Shown here piece after piece: positions 1-12,776 of a DNA stretch of 64,000 bases. The stretch comes from Volvox africanus (Eukaryota; Chlorophyta; Chlorophyceae; Chlamydomonadales; Volvocaceae): assembly GCA_030268105.1 (NCBI GenBank), contig BSDZ01000011.1, forward strand, positions 2,145,001 to 2,209,000, read 5' to 3'. Under the pieces are notes generated by a model. The model was not told the DNA's origin and ran no database searches. It was given only the letters and a program-made list of their open reading frames with translations. Each line of letters starts with the position of its first letter. Within the stretch, counting starts at the first letter, position 1. The position numbers and the translations under genes were made by a program.

Positions 1-60
1 AAAGGTAGGAACTTAATGTCCACCTGTCTGGTAGGGTAATGTTTACGGCGCCGCATGCAG

Positions 61-3000
61 GATGTGAGCTTCCCTAAGTACGACGAGATCAAACCGGAGC
101 ATGTTGTCCCGGGCGTGCGGGCGCTGCTTTCGGAGCTGCATACTGCCATTGACAAGTTGGAAGCGGAGGTTGCACCCACATGGGCCGGCTTGGTGGAGCC
201 CCTGGAACGAATCGGCGACCGCCACCAGCGCGTGTGGGGCATTGTCAGCCACTTCAAGGTGAGTCAGGAGATGCGCCGTTGCGACTCAGCATAGATGCGG
301 TGGGTTTGCGGCTTTCGGGACCAGCATCAAAGCGTGGGCCGACCACCGGGCGTCGCATCAGCCAGGCCCAGCGTTTTTCTTGTTGCCCGTGCACTCTTCC
401 TCTTTTTACCGTTATAATTTGCAGCTATGGCGACTACCTGGTTTCCGCCACAGCTCGTTTCCACTTCCCCTCAGCCATCATCCGACCTTCACGGTTAGTC
501 CTCATTTCTTCAGTATCAGCACCAGGATTCCTTTCATTCGTCGGCCCCCGGCCTCCTCCCGCGTGCCGCGCTTTTTGGCGACATTGTGTCAACTCCATCC
601 GTGTCCCTTGCGTATCGGCTTCTGCCCTCAGGGTGTGAAGGACAGCCCGGAGCTCCGTGCAGCAGTGGAGGAGGTGCAGCCGGAAAATGTCAAGCTGTCC
701 CTCCGGCTAAGTCAGAGCAAGTGAGGCAGGGGATTGACACGGTGGCCCTAAGGCATGGAGAAGGCGGGAAGGTGTCCAGACCGCGGATGTGGCATCAAAT
801 CTCTCGGTTTTGTAGGACTCGTGGGCACAGGTTGGAAAGGTTAGTCCCGGAAGTAAAATTAGGAAACCGCAAAACAGGGCGATTTTTAGGCCTGCAATAG
901 AGGAGGTAGATGGCTTTGGAGCAACATGGTTCCTTTGAGGGGCACTTTTAGGGATTCGCCTCATCATATGGTTGGCCCCGACCCTGTTCTCCGTACTGAG
1001 ATAGCTATGCCCCTCGCCGCCCTCCCCAGGCCGCTGTACTCGGCTTTCAAGGCTCTCCGCGAGGGTCCTGAGTGGGCCTCCCTTACGTCGGCCCAGAAGC
1101 GCATTGTGGATAATGAGCTGAGGGACTTCGTGCTGGGGGGTGTGGCGCTGGAGGTGGGTCAAGTTGGGGGGGGGGGTGGCGCTGGAAGAGGCTCAGCCTG
1201 GGAATGTGGCGCTAGAGGTGGACTCTTGGAGTTGCGCAGTGACACGCGGCGATGGGGCAGCGAAGATAAATGCATTGCCACAGCAAAGTAAATGGTCCAC
1301 GATGACCATATCTGATCCTGTTGATGTCACCGAATGCTGCCTGATTTTGTCACGTTCCCGGCCTCTCGTGCTGGGTACAGTGGGGACTGGGGGGCCTGGA
1401 TGGGCGGCTGGGTGGCAGGGTGCCTACGAGCCCGGAGTACTGGGCTGGACATTTGGTTTGCAGTGCTGCATGGGAGGCGGACGTTGGAAGGACGATGGTA
1501 TGAGCGTTGGGGGGACGCTTCTTAGCCAGAGGACAATCCAATAGCCTGGGGTAGCACATCCCTATGACTCGGGCCAGCGTTTGCGGCGGTCTGTTTTGTT
1601 CCGAATGACAGCAGCTCCGCAGGGGCTTTACCCGGGTTCAACACCTGTGTAACGTCCGCCAAAGAGCACATGGATGTGAGAGCAGGAAAGCAGGTGGAGG
1701 CGGCCGCCCACAGGGGAATATTGGAAATGGAAGTTACGTGGAAGCAATCCTGACCCGATGCGTCACCCCCTCTTAATGGAACCCCTCTACGCTTCGCCGA
1801 GCAGGGTGAGGCCAAGGAGCGCTTTAACGCCATTCAGCAGGAGCTCGCCCAGCTGGCCACCAAGTTCTCCAACAACGTCCTGGATGCGACCAAGGTATCG
1901 GTGTAAAAGGCATCCTGCCTGAGGTCGTGTCAACGGCCGCCAATACCAAGAAAACCATACCAATTAGGCACCATCCATTAGGCCGCAACGGAAGGGAATT
2001 TTTTCAATATGTTTTTAAACTTATTTTTATTTATTTATCATTTATATGATATGTGTTTACTATATTTATTATTAATTATGAATTATGAACGTAACGTGAG
2101 ACCTCTGCGCCTGAGCATATTCATGCGACTGTCCTCTTTCAGCCCTGATCTCTCTATTCACTGATTTTACGCTCCCGTGTTCGAGCTACGTTGGGATCTC
2201 CTTGAGCCCTCATTCCCACTGTCTGTCTGTCTATCTCTGTCCGCCTATCCCCGCGATTTCCCCTGGCTTACTTTCCCCGATATCCCTGCGCTTCTGCGCT
2301 CGTATCTCCTTGCGCCGGGAGTCCAGCAGCTGGGACTTGTCCTTTTTTTCTGTCTTTTCTGCTCTCCTCAACCCATCAGGCCTTCAGGAAGCTGCTGACG
2401 GACCCGGCTGACCTGGCCGGTCTGCCCGCCACCTCGCTGGGTCTGGCTGCGCAGCAGGCGGCTCGGGAGGGGCATGAGGGCGCCACGCCAGAGAAGGGCC
2501 CCTGGCTCATCACACTTGACTTCCCATCGTACTTCCCGGTTATGACACACGCCAAGAACCGGGAGCTGCGCGAGGAGGTGTACAGGTGGGTGGCACCCAG
2601 CGGCCCAGGGGGTAAGGGAAGAGTGAGGCAGGGAGGAAGGGAGGTGTTGTAGTCATAGTGACAATGGTGTGACCTGGTGGATTTGGAAGGGTTGTAGGAA
2701 AGATGAGGCAGGGGCTAGGGGCGCCCTGCGTTCATTCTTGCGCGCGGCTCGGCTTGGCGGGTGTTAGCAAAAGGCTTAGAATGCCGCTCCTGGCTTTCTT
2801 TCAGTAGCGACGTAATGACGGAATGCAACGCTTCGCATTTCTTTTCCATGGTTGGAGTAAGGCATACAAGGCTACCTGGCTACAAGGCAAGGGAAGGGAA
2901 ACAGGGGCTTACGTTTCTATCCGCCTTCGGTCCGTTTGTATGTTGAAACGTGCAGGGCGTACATTAGCCGGGCCAGCGCCGGTGACAGTGACAACGGACC

Positions 3001-6000
3001 CATCATCGAGCGCATCCTGGAGCTGAGGGCGGAGAAGTCCAAGTTGCTGGGCTTCGACAACTTCGCAGAGCTGTCTATGGCCTCGAAGGTGCGCATGCCG
3101 TCACGGTGTATTGGCGTATTATAAGGCCCCAGTGATGTGTAGCGGTATGATGCGGTGGGGCCGGAACGCGGAAGAGTGAATTGTAATCTTGGCCGAGGCT
3201 TGGATCATCCCGCGAGTCTCTCAAAGACGGCTGAAGCAGCAAGGGGGCAGCTTAGGTGGGTTTGGGGCAAGATTGAGGAGTGTCTAGAGCACTCCCGTGG
3301 CCGGGATCTCAGGGTGCAGTCTGCGAGGAGGTGATGCGAAAGGCTGAGGATCAGCTGCCTGCACACCTTAACCCGCAGATGGCCACGCTGGATAAGGCGG
3401 AGGAGCTGCTCGAGGAGCTGCGCTCCGCGTCTCACGCCGCTGCGGAGAAGGACAAGGAGGAGGCGCAGGCCTTCGCGAACAGCCAGGGCTTTGAGGGGCA
3501 GCTGGAATGGTACGTTTGTTAACTATGGCCGGTGTGAAACATCTGGGGCCTTGGTGAGGTGTTCGGCAGTGAATGTGTTCATCCTCCTTTTCCGTCCTCC
3601 ACCACCGTCTACCACCGTCCACTACCCTCCTGCTGCTACAGGTTTCATTCCTCGAGCCGTTATGCATGATACAACGTGCGGATGACTTGTCGCACTCGCA
3701 CACAATCCTATGGCGGTGGTGCATATTCAAGAACCGTGTCCTCGTTGTGATCCTTTGCATCTAAGCCTGCTCTGGTGGTATGTGCGTCCTGGTTCCGGCA
3801 GGTGGGATGTGTCGTTCTGGGCGGAGCGGCTGCGCGAGTCCAAGTACAACATCAGCGATGAGGAGCTGCGACCTTACTTCGCGCTGCCCAATGTGCTGGA
3901 GGGTCTCTTCAAGGTGTGTGTGTATATATATTTTATATATTTATATTTATATTATATGAATATATTATGTTATGTATATGTGTAAGTATATGGGTGTGTC
4001 CCAGGGTGTTAGTGATAGTCAAGTAGCAGGTGCACGGGGAGATCATGATACAAGAACATCGCGAAGTTCATTCGGTAATCTGCCGCATCGCAGCCTCACC
4101 TTCCCTGGGCGCCCACCCAGCGTGGCTTCCAGTCGCCGCGCTTGACGGCCTGGTGAAACGAAGCCATTCGATCCTTCCCTGGCTCCCGCCCCCGCATTAC
4201 GTGGCCTCCACTCTTCCCCTTTGCAGTCCCGCTGTCGTTGACGTGCCCCTCGTGTCTAAACCGCAATACCCTGCTTAGCTTCATGTCTCTCTGTCTCCGT
4301 CCGTTCCTAACCTGGCTCCGTCCCTCTGCGTTCCCCTGCGCAGCTGGCCAACCGGTTGTTCGATGTTGACGTAGTCCCGGCGGATGGAGAGGCCCCCGTG
4401 TGGCACCCAGATGTGCGGTTCTTCAAGGTGAGTGGGCGTCGGGACTTGGCGGTGCAGGTGACAAAGGACAGTCTGTGAATGACTGGTATGGCTTGAATAC
4501 CGTGATTTCGAACGTTGCGGATGGGGGAAGACCCGTCCATGACTCCAGAAACAGGGTTCAGTAAAGATGGGTTTCGATCAACACACACTGAATGCAAGGT
4601 GGTGGAGGATGGACTCAGCATGCCTTGCGTTTCCTCAATGGCGCACGCCACGGGTCTTGACTCCTCTCTTCTCCTCTTTTCCCGCTCCTATCGGCAGGTT
4701 CTGAAGGCAGGCCAGCCCAAAGCCTACTTCTACCTGGACCCCTACTCCCGACCCTCAGAGAAGCGCGGCGGCGCCTGGATGGCGGAGGTGGTTGGTCAAA
4801 GCCGGCTGATGGCGCCTCCGGGGTCCAACGTGCGGCTACCGGTGGCGCACATGGTGTGCAACCAGATGGAGCCTGTGGGTGAGTGGAGGTTTAGCTAGTT
4901 CAGTTAGGGTTCAGCTCGTGATAGCTAGTTCAGTTAGGGCTTAGTCCAAACAACCCCCGGGTGATCGGTTCATGGGTTTCATTTGGCCCCGGGGGCTGTG
5001 TGATGTGTATTGATACCAGGGGGTGAAACCTCCGACCGATGAAGTACGACTCGGGTGTCCCAAACAAGCATAGGCTGGGGCGAGGAAAGAAAAGCTACCC
5101 ATCAATCCTTCACACTATCCATACCATTACCACCATCACCAGCAGTAGCAGCACTACCCACACCACTACCACCAGCGCCAACACCACAACACCACCATCA
5201 CCCCTCCCATCTTCCCTGCTGCCTCCAGGCGGAAAGCCCAGTCTTATGACGTTCCGGGAAGTGGAGACGCTGTTCCACGAGTTCGGTCACGCGCTACAGC
5301 ACATGTTGACGGAGGTGACTGAGGGGCTCGCGTCCGGCATTAGAAATATTGAGTGGGACGCCATTGAGCTCCCCAGCCAGTTCATGGAGAACTGGGCGTA
5401 CGACAGGGCCACTCTGTACAGCTTCGCCAAGCACTTCGAAACGGGTACGGCAGAGGACCATCGCGGGCGGGCGGGCTGTTGGTAGGGGTAGGGAAGCGGC
5501 AGTCCTGATAGTCCACTGGTCCGTCGCTTCGCACCGCCGACGCAGGGCTCTCTCCCCTTACTCTGCCGAGGGATAGCCCCAGGGTCTGGCAGGATCTTCG
5601 TTTAATGTATTTCCTCTCTTAGCTTGGAAAGAATCTTAGAGGACTGATTCGTTACTAGCCATCGCATTATCAGCCGTCTTCCTGCTGCTTTCAAACTGCG
5701 CATCGGGCCCCTCGCCCCGTCCCTGTCACCTTCCTCGTTCATCTTTACGTTTACGCACCGGCTTTTACTCTGCGTAGTGTCTTGGGCCTTGTGGGTTTTA
5801 TTACTCGCTCTTGGGATCTAGCAGTGAGAGCCCGGGGAGCACTAAACCGCCCCGCTCACTTCCTGGGGACTTTCAGGGGAGCCGCTTCCCGAGGAGCTGT
5901 ACGGCCGCCTCAAAGCCGCCAAGAACTACCGCAGCGGCACCATGATGCTGCGTCAGTTGCACTTCAGCAGTGTGGACCTCGAGCTGCACGCGAGGTTCAA

Positions 6001-7841
6001 GCCAGGTGGGTCCTGATTGACTGAGTGGCGGCCTGAATGGCGGGCTTGCTAGGCGACTGCAGGGGATGTGGCTTCAGAATCGATGAGAAGTGGGTCTTAC
6101 GCCAGAAGTGGTTCACAGAGGTTCAGCGGCCTCTTGCCGCTTCGAACCACTAATTGCAATATCCGCTGCTGCGCTGCGATCACATCCACATTGCGTGCCC
6201 TCCACAACATCCCGCCCGGTCTCCGGATTGGCAGTGGGCCCCGTGCTACCGCTTTTCTGTCCCTGTTTACTCTCGCTTAGTGGTTACCCTAGTCACATCC
6301 CCATTGTCGTTCGTCCCCCTGGCCCTCCCTCGCGTTTGGGGGTGCATGCACGTGCTGTACGGCGCTCGGGCGAACAACACCTGCCCTGCGCCGACCCGAC
6401 AGGCCAGGGCAAGTCGGTGTACGATATTGACCAAGAGGTGGCTGCTCGTACGCTGGTCATGAAACCGCTACCCGAGGACCGTTTCCTCTGCAGCTTCTCC
6501 CACATTTTCGCTGGAGGATACTCGGCCGGCTATTACAGGTGCGCGCGTGGCCGATGGCAAACAACACACTCGCAGAGGCCTGACATATGAGATGGTGGTT
6601 CTGGTGTGCGGTATTGTTGAGGATGGTTGGAATGGTTAGCGGGATAATTGGGCTTGATGATGTGGTCGTGGTCCCCATGAACAATGGAGTGGGAAGCCGT
6701 CTGGATACAGACGAGATCGCCGCAGCCAGGCGCCGCCCCGCCTGCATACATGTATATTGTATATAATATATGTATCATATGTGTAATGTACTTAATAGTA
6801 TATACTATTTTATACTATGTATATTTATGTATGTGTGTGTGCATGTAAGTGTATGTTATTAGTATTATGTATATGTATATGTACACACACACGTGGTCTT
6901 ATTATCCCTCCCTAGTGCTTCAGCATGCTTGCGGTAGCACCTGTCGGTCGGGGCTGCTGGTGCTGTTCTGTCCATAGGCATACCCATGTCAGCTCCGTAT
7001 GAATCTCACCAATGGATGACCTCCGAAACCGTTTGTGTCATGATTTGTAAACGGTCATATAAAGCGATGACACATGACACGTTGCCCAGGTCCGAATACA
7101 GAGGGGCTTGTTTTGCTTCTTGCGGTCTCCTCCAGCCCACAGCCCTCCCAATGGTTTATGCTCGTCTAAGGACGCGCCGACTACCCCAGCTTTTTCTCAA
7201 CCTTCCCTGCTCCACCGCTCTGTCCCGCAGCTACAAGTGGGCCGAAGTGCTCTCAGCCGACGCTTTCAACGCCTTCGAAGAGGTGAGGGTCGTGAGGCAG
7301 CGGACACCAGGAATAGGCACGTCGTACATCTCCCAGCGCTTTGCGGCGAGATGGGGGTCAGGAAGCCATGTGGGAAGAGCTTTCGTCGGTGCTGGGTCCG
7401 GTGCAGTGCGGTGCCATGAGGGACCGAGGATTTGGGATAAACCCGACACGACAAATAGCACCATTAGCTTCTTAATTTTGGCGCCGTGAGTGCCATACTT
7501 TGATCCTACTTCATTATGTACGGAGATTTTTATCCTTGCTCATAATGGGAAGGCCCTGCTACGAGCGGTTGTAATTCGGGTAATCTCCTCTGCATGAACT
7601 GGCCGCCGGCACAAGCGCCAAGCTGCTAAGCAAAGCCAGTTTACTTCAACCGTGCTCTATGCAGGCTGGCTTGGATGACGAGGCGGCAGTGCGGGACACG
7701 GGAGCACGTTTCCGTGACACAGTGCTGGCACTGGGTGGCTCCGTGCCTCCCGCGGACGTGTTTGTGCGCTTCCGCGGCCGTGAGCCGTCCACCCGGCCCC
7801 TGCTGCAGCACAACGGTTTGTTGGCCGTCGCGGCTGCGTGA
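61..7841 (+). CDS. M3-family zinc oligopeptidase (oligopeptidase A / organellar oligopeptidase type), 5' partial
   Basis: Cytosolic or organellar metallopeptidase expected to trim short peptides, such as cleaved targeting peptides. Fifteen exons join in consistent phase: 61-258, 632-720, 1030-1153, 1805-1894, 2380-2585, 2956-3088, 3379-3509, 3802-3913, 4344-4427, 4698-4878, 5229-5444, 5877-6005, 6403-6538, 7231-7282, 7665-7841. They give about 685 residues, close to the usual family length, so only the start and any transit peptide lie upstream. The zinc site HEFGH is encoded at 5276-5290, and the third ligand Glu follows 26 residues later in [11 protein letters not shown]. The [12 protein letters not shown] substrate loop is at about 6500-6536 and the FKRFRGREP-like C-terminal motif at about 7760-7790. 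I start at 61 because positions 59-60 form a 'gcag' acceptor and the family alignment begins there; the ATG at 55 is a less likely start. Family identity is certain; the subcellular location is not. Confidence 0.93.
3914..4000. repeat. AT-rich microsatellite in an oligopeptidase intron
   Basis: Alternating GT, TA and TTATA runs sit directly after the 5' splice site at 3914. They are simple sequence with no coding potential. A similar TA/GT-rich patch occupies 6750-6895 in a later intron of the same gene. Confidence 0.6.
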
Positions 7842-9577
7842 GGGGAGAGTGGGCAGGCAGGAGAGAGCGTCTTCGTGGAGCGGACATGAGCGACCGGGAG
7901 CCTTACGAGGGGGAAGGAAAGCAGCGTCGCGCCCCACCGTGTGTGGTGCTTGCGCTGGCAGGTCCCAAAACCCCACCCAGCCTTAAGACATGAATTCCCA
8001 GCCCCATCTACAGCCTTACTTCTTTGCCGGGGCTTATGGTCATGGTTTCGTTTCTGGACGGGGGCTGCGAAGGTTGATCTCCCATGTGGCGGAGTGGGGG
8101 ATTGCCCAGCCACATTGTGAGTCGGTTGAGCGTCTGCCATGTCGCCCAGTGCGTGTGCCCTGATCGTGACACGGTGTTGGGTAAGGCAGGGCCCAGCTGA
8201 GGGACCGGCAGCTGCAGAGCCTAGCCAGCTGGTAGATGGTGGGAAACATGGACATATTTCCGGCGCCAGACCCAAAGCTATGGTACTGATAATTGTGTCG
8301 TTATATGGCTGATGCCTGTTGTTGTTTGTGTGACTGGGTCGTAACGGGCCAGGATGTCCCGTATGCAAATTGCTCCTGTCGGCTGCTAGTTCACTGCTGC
8401 TACTAGTGCGTTGTACGCATGCTGGCTGAATATGTCAGTGACACTGAGTGTACATAGTGCTGGTGAGAAGAGCGGAGATGGAAAACTATTTAATTTATTT
8501 TCTAAACCAATCGTTCTAGGGCTAGGGATAAGTAAGATATGAACCCACAGAGCTTTCCGGCGGTAGTCCGGCGGGATCTGATTGGGTCTCGCTCTGCCGG
8601 GCCGTCCGTTCTCCAAATCCGCTTGAGACGCATGCAATTCATGGATTAAGGGCGCCCTAAGCCATAACATCTGAGCATCATGGCGCTGCTACGAAAACGA
8701 TTCAGGGTGTTGCAGGCACGATAGCTGCTCTAACAAAATTGCCCTCCACCCCCGACAGGCTGTCTTCCTATCCTCAATCACTACGTTTGGTATGAGCGCT
8801 TCCCTTGTGTTTCGCAGCGGCGTGGAGAGTACGCCGAGGGTAGGCACAACTCTATCCTACCCGCAACTAACCGCCCTAACACTTTCCGGTCCATATAGAC
8901 TAACTGCTATATGAACTAGTGGTCCCAACGCGATTGCCCCAGATGACCCCAGTTTACCGTTGTGACGAGAAGACGCAATGCTCGTCATCAGGTCAGCAGA
9001 CTCCTCAAATGCCCCATAATATGAGTGGCAAGCAAGAGTGGGGATCTCAAACGGAGAAATGAGGGTCAAGAAGGGGGAAGGTGAAGGACAGAGTGATGCT
9101 AATTACGGTATGGCGGTATGCTTATAAGAAACGGGACGGGCTATAGGGAAGGAAGAATGTTAAAATTGAGAATCGGGATGCAGGGAGGGAGGATTGATGC
9201 GGCTGTGAATATGCGCATTGGGTCCTTTACAGGGGGTATTTCCTTCGGTTTCCACTGATTCATTTGAGTTTCAGCTATCATCCTTTCCCTTAGGGCGGAT
9301 GATGGCAGGGAAGGATCGCACGTATGGTATGGTATGGTATGGTATGGTATGGTATGGTATGGTATGGTATGGTATGGTAACTTAGAGCAACATGGCTCCC
9401 TATGTACATACGATAGAAGGGTTACCGTCTCGATACATCCACAAAGCGCTGACGCCCCTTGCATAACTATTACACAGCTAGGGGACTGCCTCTAGGATTA
9501 TACAGGTTGCGGCATGGCCTCCATGCCCAGTAACTTCGCCCCTCTTTTCGCATTATTATTCCGGTATCTCTGTCCTT
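7842..9577. other. Intergenic stretch after the oligopeptidase
   Basis: It contains the presumed 3' untranslated region of the oligopeptidase and intergenic sequence. I see no convincing coding exon on either strand; the open frames here lack codon character and splice-compatible partners. A pentanucleotide tandem array lies at 9324-9378. Confidence 0.5.
9324..9378. repeat. GGTAT pentanucleotide array
   Basis: About eleven uninterrupted copies of the 5-base unit GGTAT (ATACC on the other strand). Simple tandem repeat in intergenic DNA. Confidence 0.95.
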
Positions 9578-9870
9578 TTAGTTTTTGTGCAAGCGTTTTT
9601 CCGTAGCGGTTGAATCAGGAGGGGTTGTTCCAGACGAGGTCACGTTCTGCTGCATGCGCGAGTCCACCTGCACCGGGGTCAGGCGCACCACCTCAGGTGG
9701 ATGACCTTGATCCTGGCGCCCGCCAGGATCCCAAATGCTAGATGATTGGAGAACGGAAACCAGTTTTTCTTAACCCTGCTTACGGTTTTCAGAACACTCT
9801 GCAGCTTCCGTTGCTCGCGCGCGGATAGCTCGCCCAGGTCCACTTGCTGCTGCACGTACCTGAACCTCCA
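9578..9870 (-). CDS. Possible small gene of unknown function (two 3' exons)
   Basis: On the minus strand, an exon from about 9870 to 9784 encodes a charged helix (VDLGELSAREQRKLQSVLKT). It ends at a GTAAGC donor and continues in phase from the CAG acceptor at 9713-9715 into 9712-9578, which encodes HPPEVVRLTPVQVD and ends in a stop. Amino-acid composition and the in-phase junction suggest real coding sequence. The 5' end is unresolved; an ATG near 10155 could start it, overlapping the opposite-strand gene. I recognise no family. Confidence 0.28.
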
Positions 9871-10153
9871 AACATGCTAGCGGTACATAACAAATGCGTA
9901 GATTAAAGATTAAGAATGAATGTCCATGGGTGATAATTCCTAATTACCGTAGCGACATTTTGCTAGCCATGGCCGCAAAAAATATGGATCCGGACGCCGT
10001 ACTGTAATGTGCATAATAGTTTGTCTTCTTCGACCAGCAATTTTGCTGCTTATGTGATTCCCTGCGCACCTTTACAACCCTAACGTTAATACATTAACAT
10101 GGGCAAGTAACGAAACAGATGCATGTGAAAGCAGTTCAGAGGGGGAAGTCACC

Positions 10154-11918
10154 ATGCTGACGCCGGAGACTGTGCGCCAACCGCAGCGACAGGGTGAAAC
10201 AACTGGGCCAACTACTCATAGGGTAGGCTAGAATTCGCCGGTTCTCTTAAGCGTGCTGGTAGTTAATTCCTTACAGTTGTCTGGAGGCCATAGGTGCATC
10301 GGTTGTGCGGTCTCAGTACCAGTAACATTATCAAATCAACATGCGTTCTGGTGTGGGCTCCAACTGTTCGTTTCACAGTCGCTTTCTACCTTCATGGTGC
10401 AGGCGGAGAACGCTACACGGGTTCCGCTAAGCAAGAAGTGTAAGCTTGATATCAAACGCAAGCACTTGGTCGCCGCAATCCCGGGCTGCTTTGACGTCGA
10501 TTCGTACGCCATAAACCTCCAGCTGCAGGTGTGCCTTCTCTGAGCCAAGAACTTCAATTATTGCAATTAAAAGGTCTTTGTTATCAGCTCGTTGTGAACT
10601 TAAGTTGTTATTTTTCCATCCTACCACTGGTCTGGTAGGATTGGGCTCCAAGGTTGTCATAAAGTTAATGCGTGTCACACACCCCGTTTCTGTGCAACCT
10701 ACAGATTGACGGCGAAACGTTCCCTGAGATTTACAAATGTACCATTAAGAAGCATGTCAACAATAAAACACGCTGCGTTTCGTATCGCCTCCAGGTGCGT
10801 CTCCACTTCTTCTGGTTGCCAGGAGGCTGGTTCCGCATGTCCAGCTTTGGCCCCATATCTTCGTGTTGCTTGCTTGCGCAGGGCACAGGGATATACAACC
10901 ATCTGCGTGGACTCTACATGCGGGGCTTCAGTTGCGGAGAGGAGCCAGGCGTTATGGTGCTTGTAGCATCACGTGAGGCTGCCACGGACTTGTACTACGG
11001 CGGCCAGTCTGACGGTGAAGATGTGGTTTACACGGCAGCTGCCGACAACATGGATTCCGAAGCTGAACGGCCAAAGCTGCGACGACGACGGCAGCACCAG
11101 TCACGTCGGCAGCAAAAACGGCGTCGGGAGTACTCCGATGATTCCGACGATTGGGAGAATGGCCGGTTCAGGGATGACAGGGAGGATGTCCGGTCCGGAG
11201 AGGTGAACGTGGAAGTTGAAGCAGAGACGGCCTTCGCGGGGTCGTCAGGTTGCCACCTTGCCTCAGATCCGGAGCTTGAACGTGACGCAGCAGAACTCGC
11301 AGTTCACCAGTTTCAGCAGGCCCACCAACAGTCCCAGCAGCTCCACCAGCACATCCAGCATCCGTACAATGCCCTGTACCCGCTGCGCCAGCCCCAAATG
11401 CTGCAGCCAATCGCCCCGCTCCATTACCGGCAAACCACGAGACAGGTAAGCGCGTGACCTTGCATCCTGATAAGGACAATATTGAGGATAATTGAGTATC
11501 CATTGAAACATATACACTTAACTGAAGAGCAAACTGTGCTGCTACGCGCCATCCCAGACACAATATCATAATGGGCAGTGGCAGTGGTACTACCTTTAAC
11601 CTCGATGGCCTAACGTGTTTTTATGACATTATCACGGGTGAAACACAGATTGATGGCAATTATTGTTTATGGGAAAATTCTAGGTACAGCGGGCGATTGC
11701 ACTTCTCGCATCAGTTGACTCAAATGCATTCTCTGCATTTATTTGGCTAACCCTCAAATGTTTGCAAAATGCCACCCTAGCCACTGACTGACGTGCGCAG
11801 ATTTAAACTTTTTATATGCGCGAAAATTACCCCGTACTCCCAACAGGTCCCGAAATCTGAGAGGCACCATTGCAGCCGCTTCCAATGGCTAGTGGATGCT
11901 GTGTACATTCTATGTTAG
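10154..11918 (+). CDS. Putative nuclear protein, weakly B3-domain-like, with an acidic/basic and Gln/His-rich tail
   Basis: Model of five exons: 10154-10222, 10379-10528, 10705-10794, 10882-11445, 11847-11918, all joined in phase 0, giving 314 residues. Residues about 30-125 have the general pattern of a plant B3 DNA-binding fold: a basic strand (KKCKLDIKRKHLVAAIPG), a central strand pair, and GTGIYNHLRGLYMRGFSCG where B3 proteins have their conserved helix-turn. The rest is low complexity: an RRRRQHQSRRQQKRRR cluster that could be a nuclear signal, an acidic patch, then Gln/His-rich sequence. Exons 2-4 are the secure part. The first exon (start context CACCATG) and the short last exon are inferred. 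It could instead be an unrelated algal protein; a profile search would decide. Confidence 0.5.
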
Positions 11919-12190
11919 GCAATGCGGAGTGCATGGCCGGGGAAAGAGCGGGACAGATGGCGCGCTTACGTTACAGCAGGAGGCCCAGCGGTCAGTACGG
12001 CCGGCCCTACACCAAGCACTGCCAGCGAATGTGGGTTCGCAGGAAACCGGTATGTGGCCGGACAGGCTACCCTAAACTGTTCACACAGTTTTGTGTCCGA
12101 CGTTGCTGAATGCATTTTAATACGACCCGACCTGCTGAACTAGCAAGCTAAAATAGCGATATGAGTGACGGGTCTTGGCCGTGGGACGTG

Positions 12191-12195
12191 TGTAA
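12191..12195 (+). promoter_or_regulatory. Candidate TGTAA poly(A) signal
   Basis: TGTAA, the usual volvocine polyadenylation motif, occurs about 275 bases after the proposed stop codon of the B3-like gene. Position and strand fit, but the motif is short enough to occur by chance. Confidence 0.35.
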
Positions 12196-12696
12196 TCATG
12201 AGGGACTTGAGTGATGTGCGGAGCGGTGTGTCTAGGTGGTGAGTTTACTGCTCAAGGATAGGGAAGCAATGCTAAGCTCGATGAGGTACCCGCCCCATCC
12301 GTCTGGAATGAAGTGGTGAGCATTTGCATTCAAGAACTGTCAGGTTGCAATGCCTGGGATCAACATAGACTCTCTGTCGAGGAAATGAGTAATTATTGAT
12401 CGAAGTTCAGTACAATCTTGGTCTTAACACTGATCATCTTGTGTGAGAGATGCCGTTTTAGACCTGCTGGCATCAATACATACAGATATCTGCCTACAGT
12501 GCACATCGACGACTTCTCTATCGATGAAAATTGAGCTATTTGAAGCTGCGACATGGAGTACGGACATGGCAGCGTCCGAACATGCACCGAACTTTGCAGC
12601 AGCATCCATGCGACGTTTAGCAGGGTTCCATCAGATCATTTGGGTCATCGTTCATCCCCAAACCAGTACAGCGTTTCCTGCTGACAGACCTCACAA

Positions 12697-12776
12697 ACGA
12701 GGCCCCTCGAAGGCCCCTCGGCCCCTCGAAAGGCCCCTCGGCCCCTCGAAAGGCCCCTCGGCCCCTCGAAGCGTGG
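12697..12776. repeat. GC-rich minisatellite
   Basis: About three to four imperfect copies of a unit of roughly 20 bases built from GGCCCCTCG and AAAGGCCCCTCG blocks. Intergenic and non-coding as far as I can see. Confidence 0.85.
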
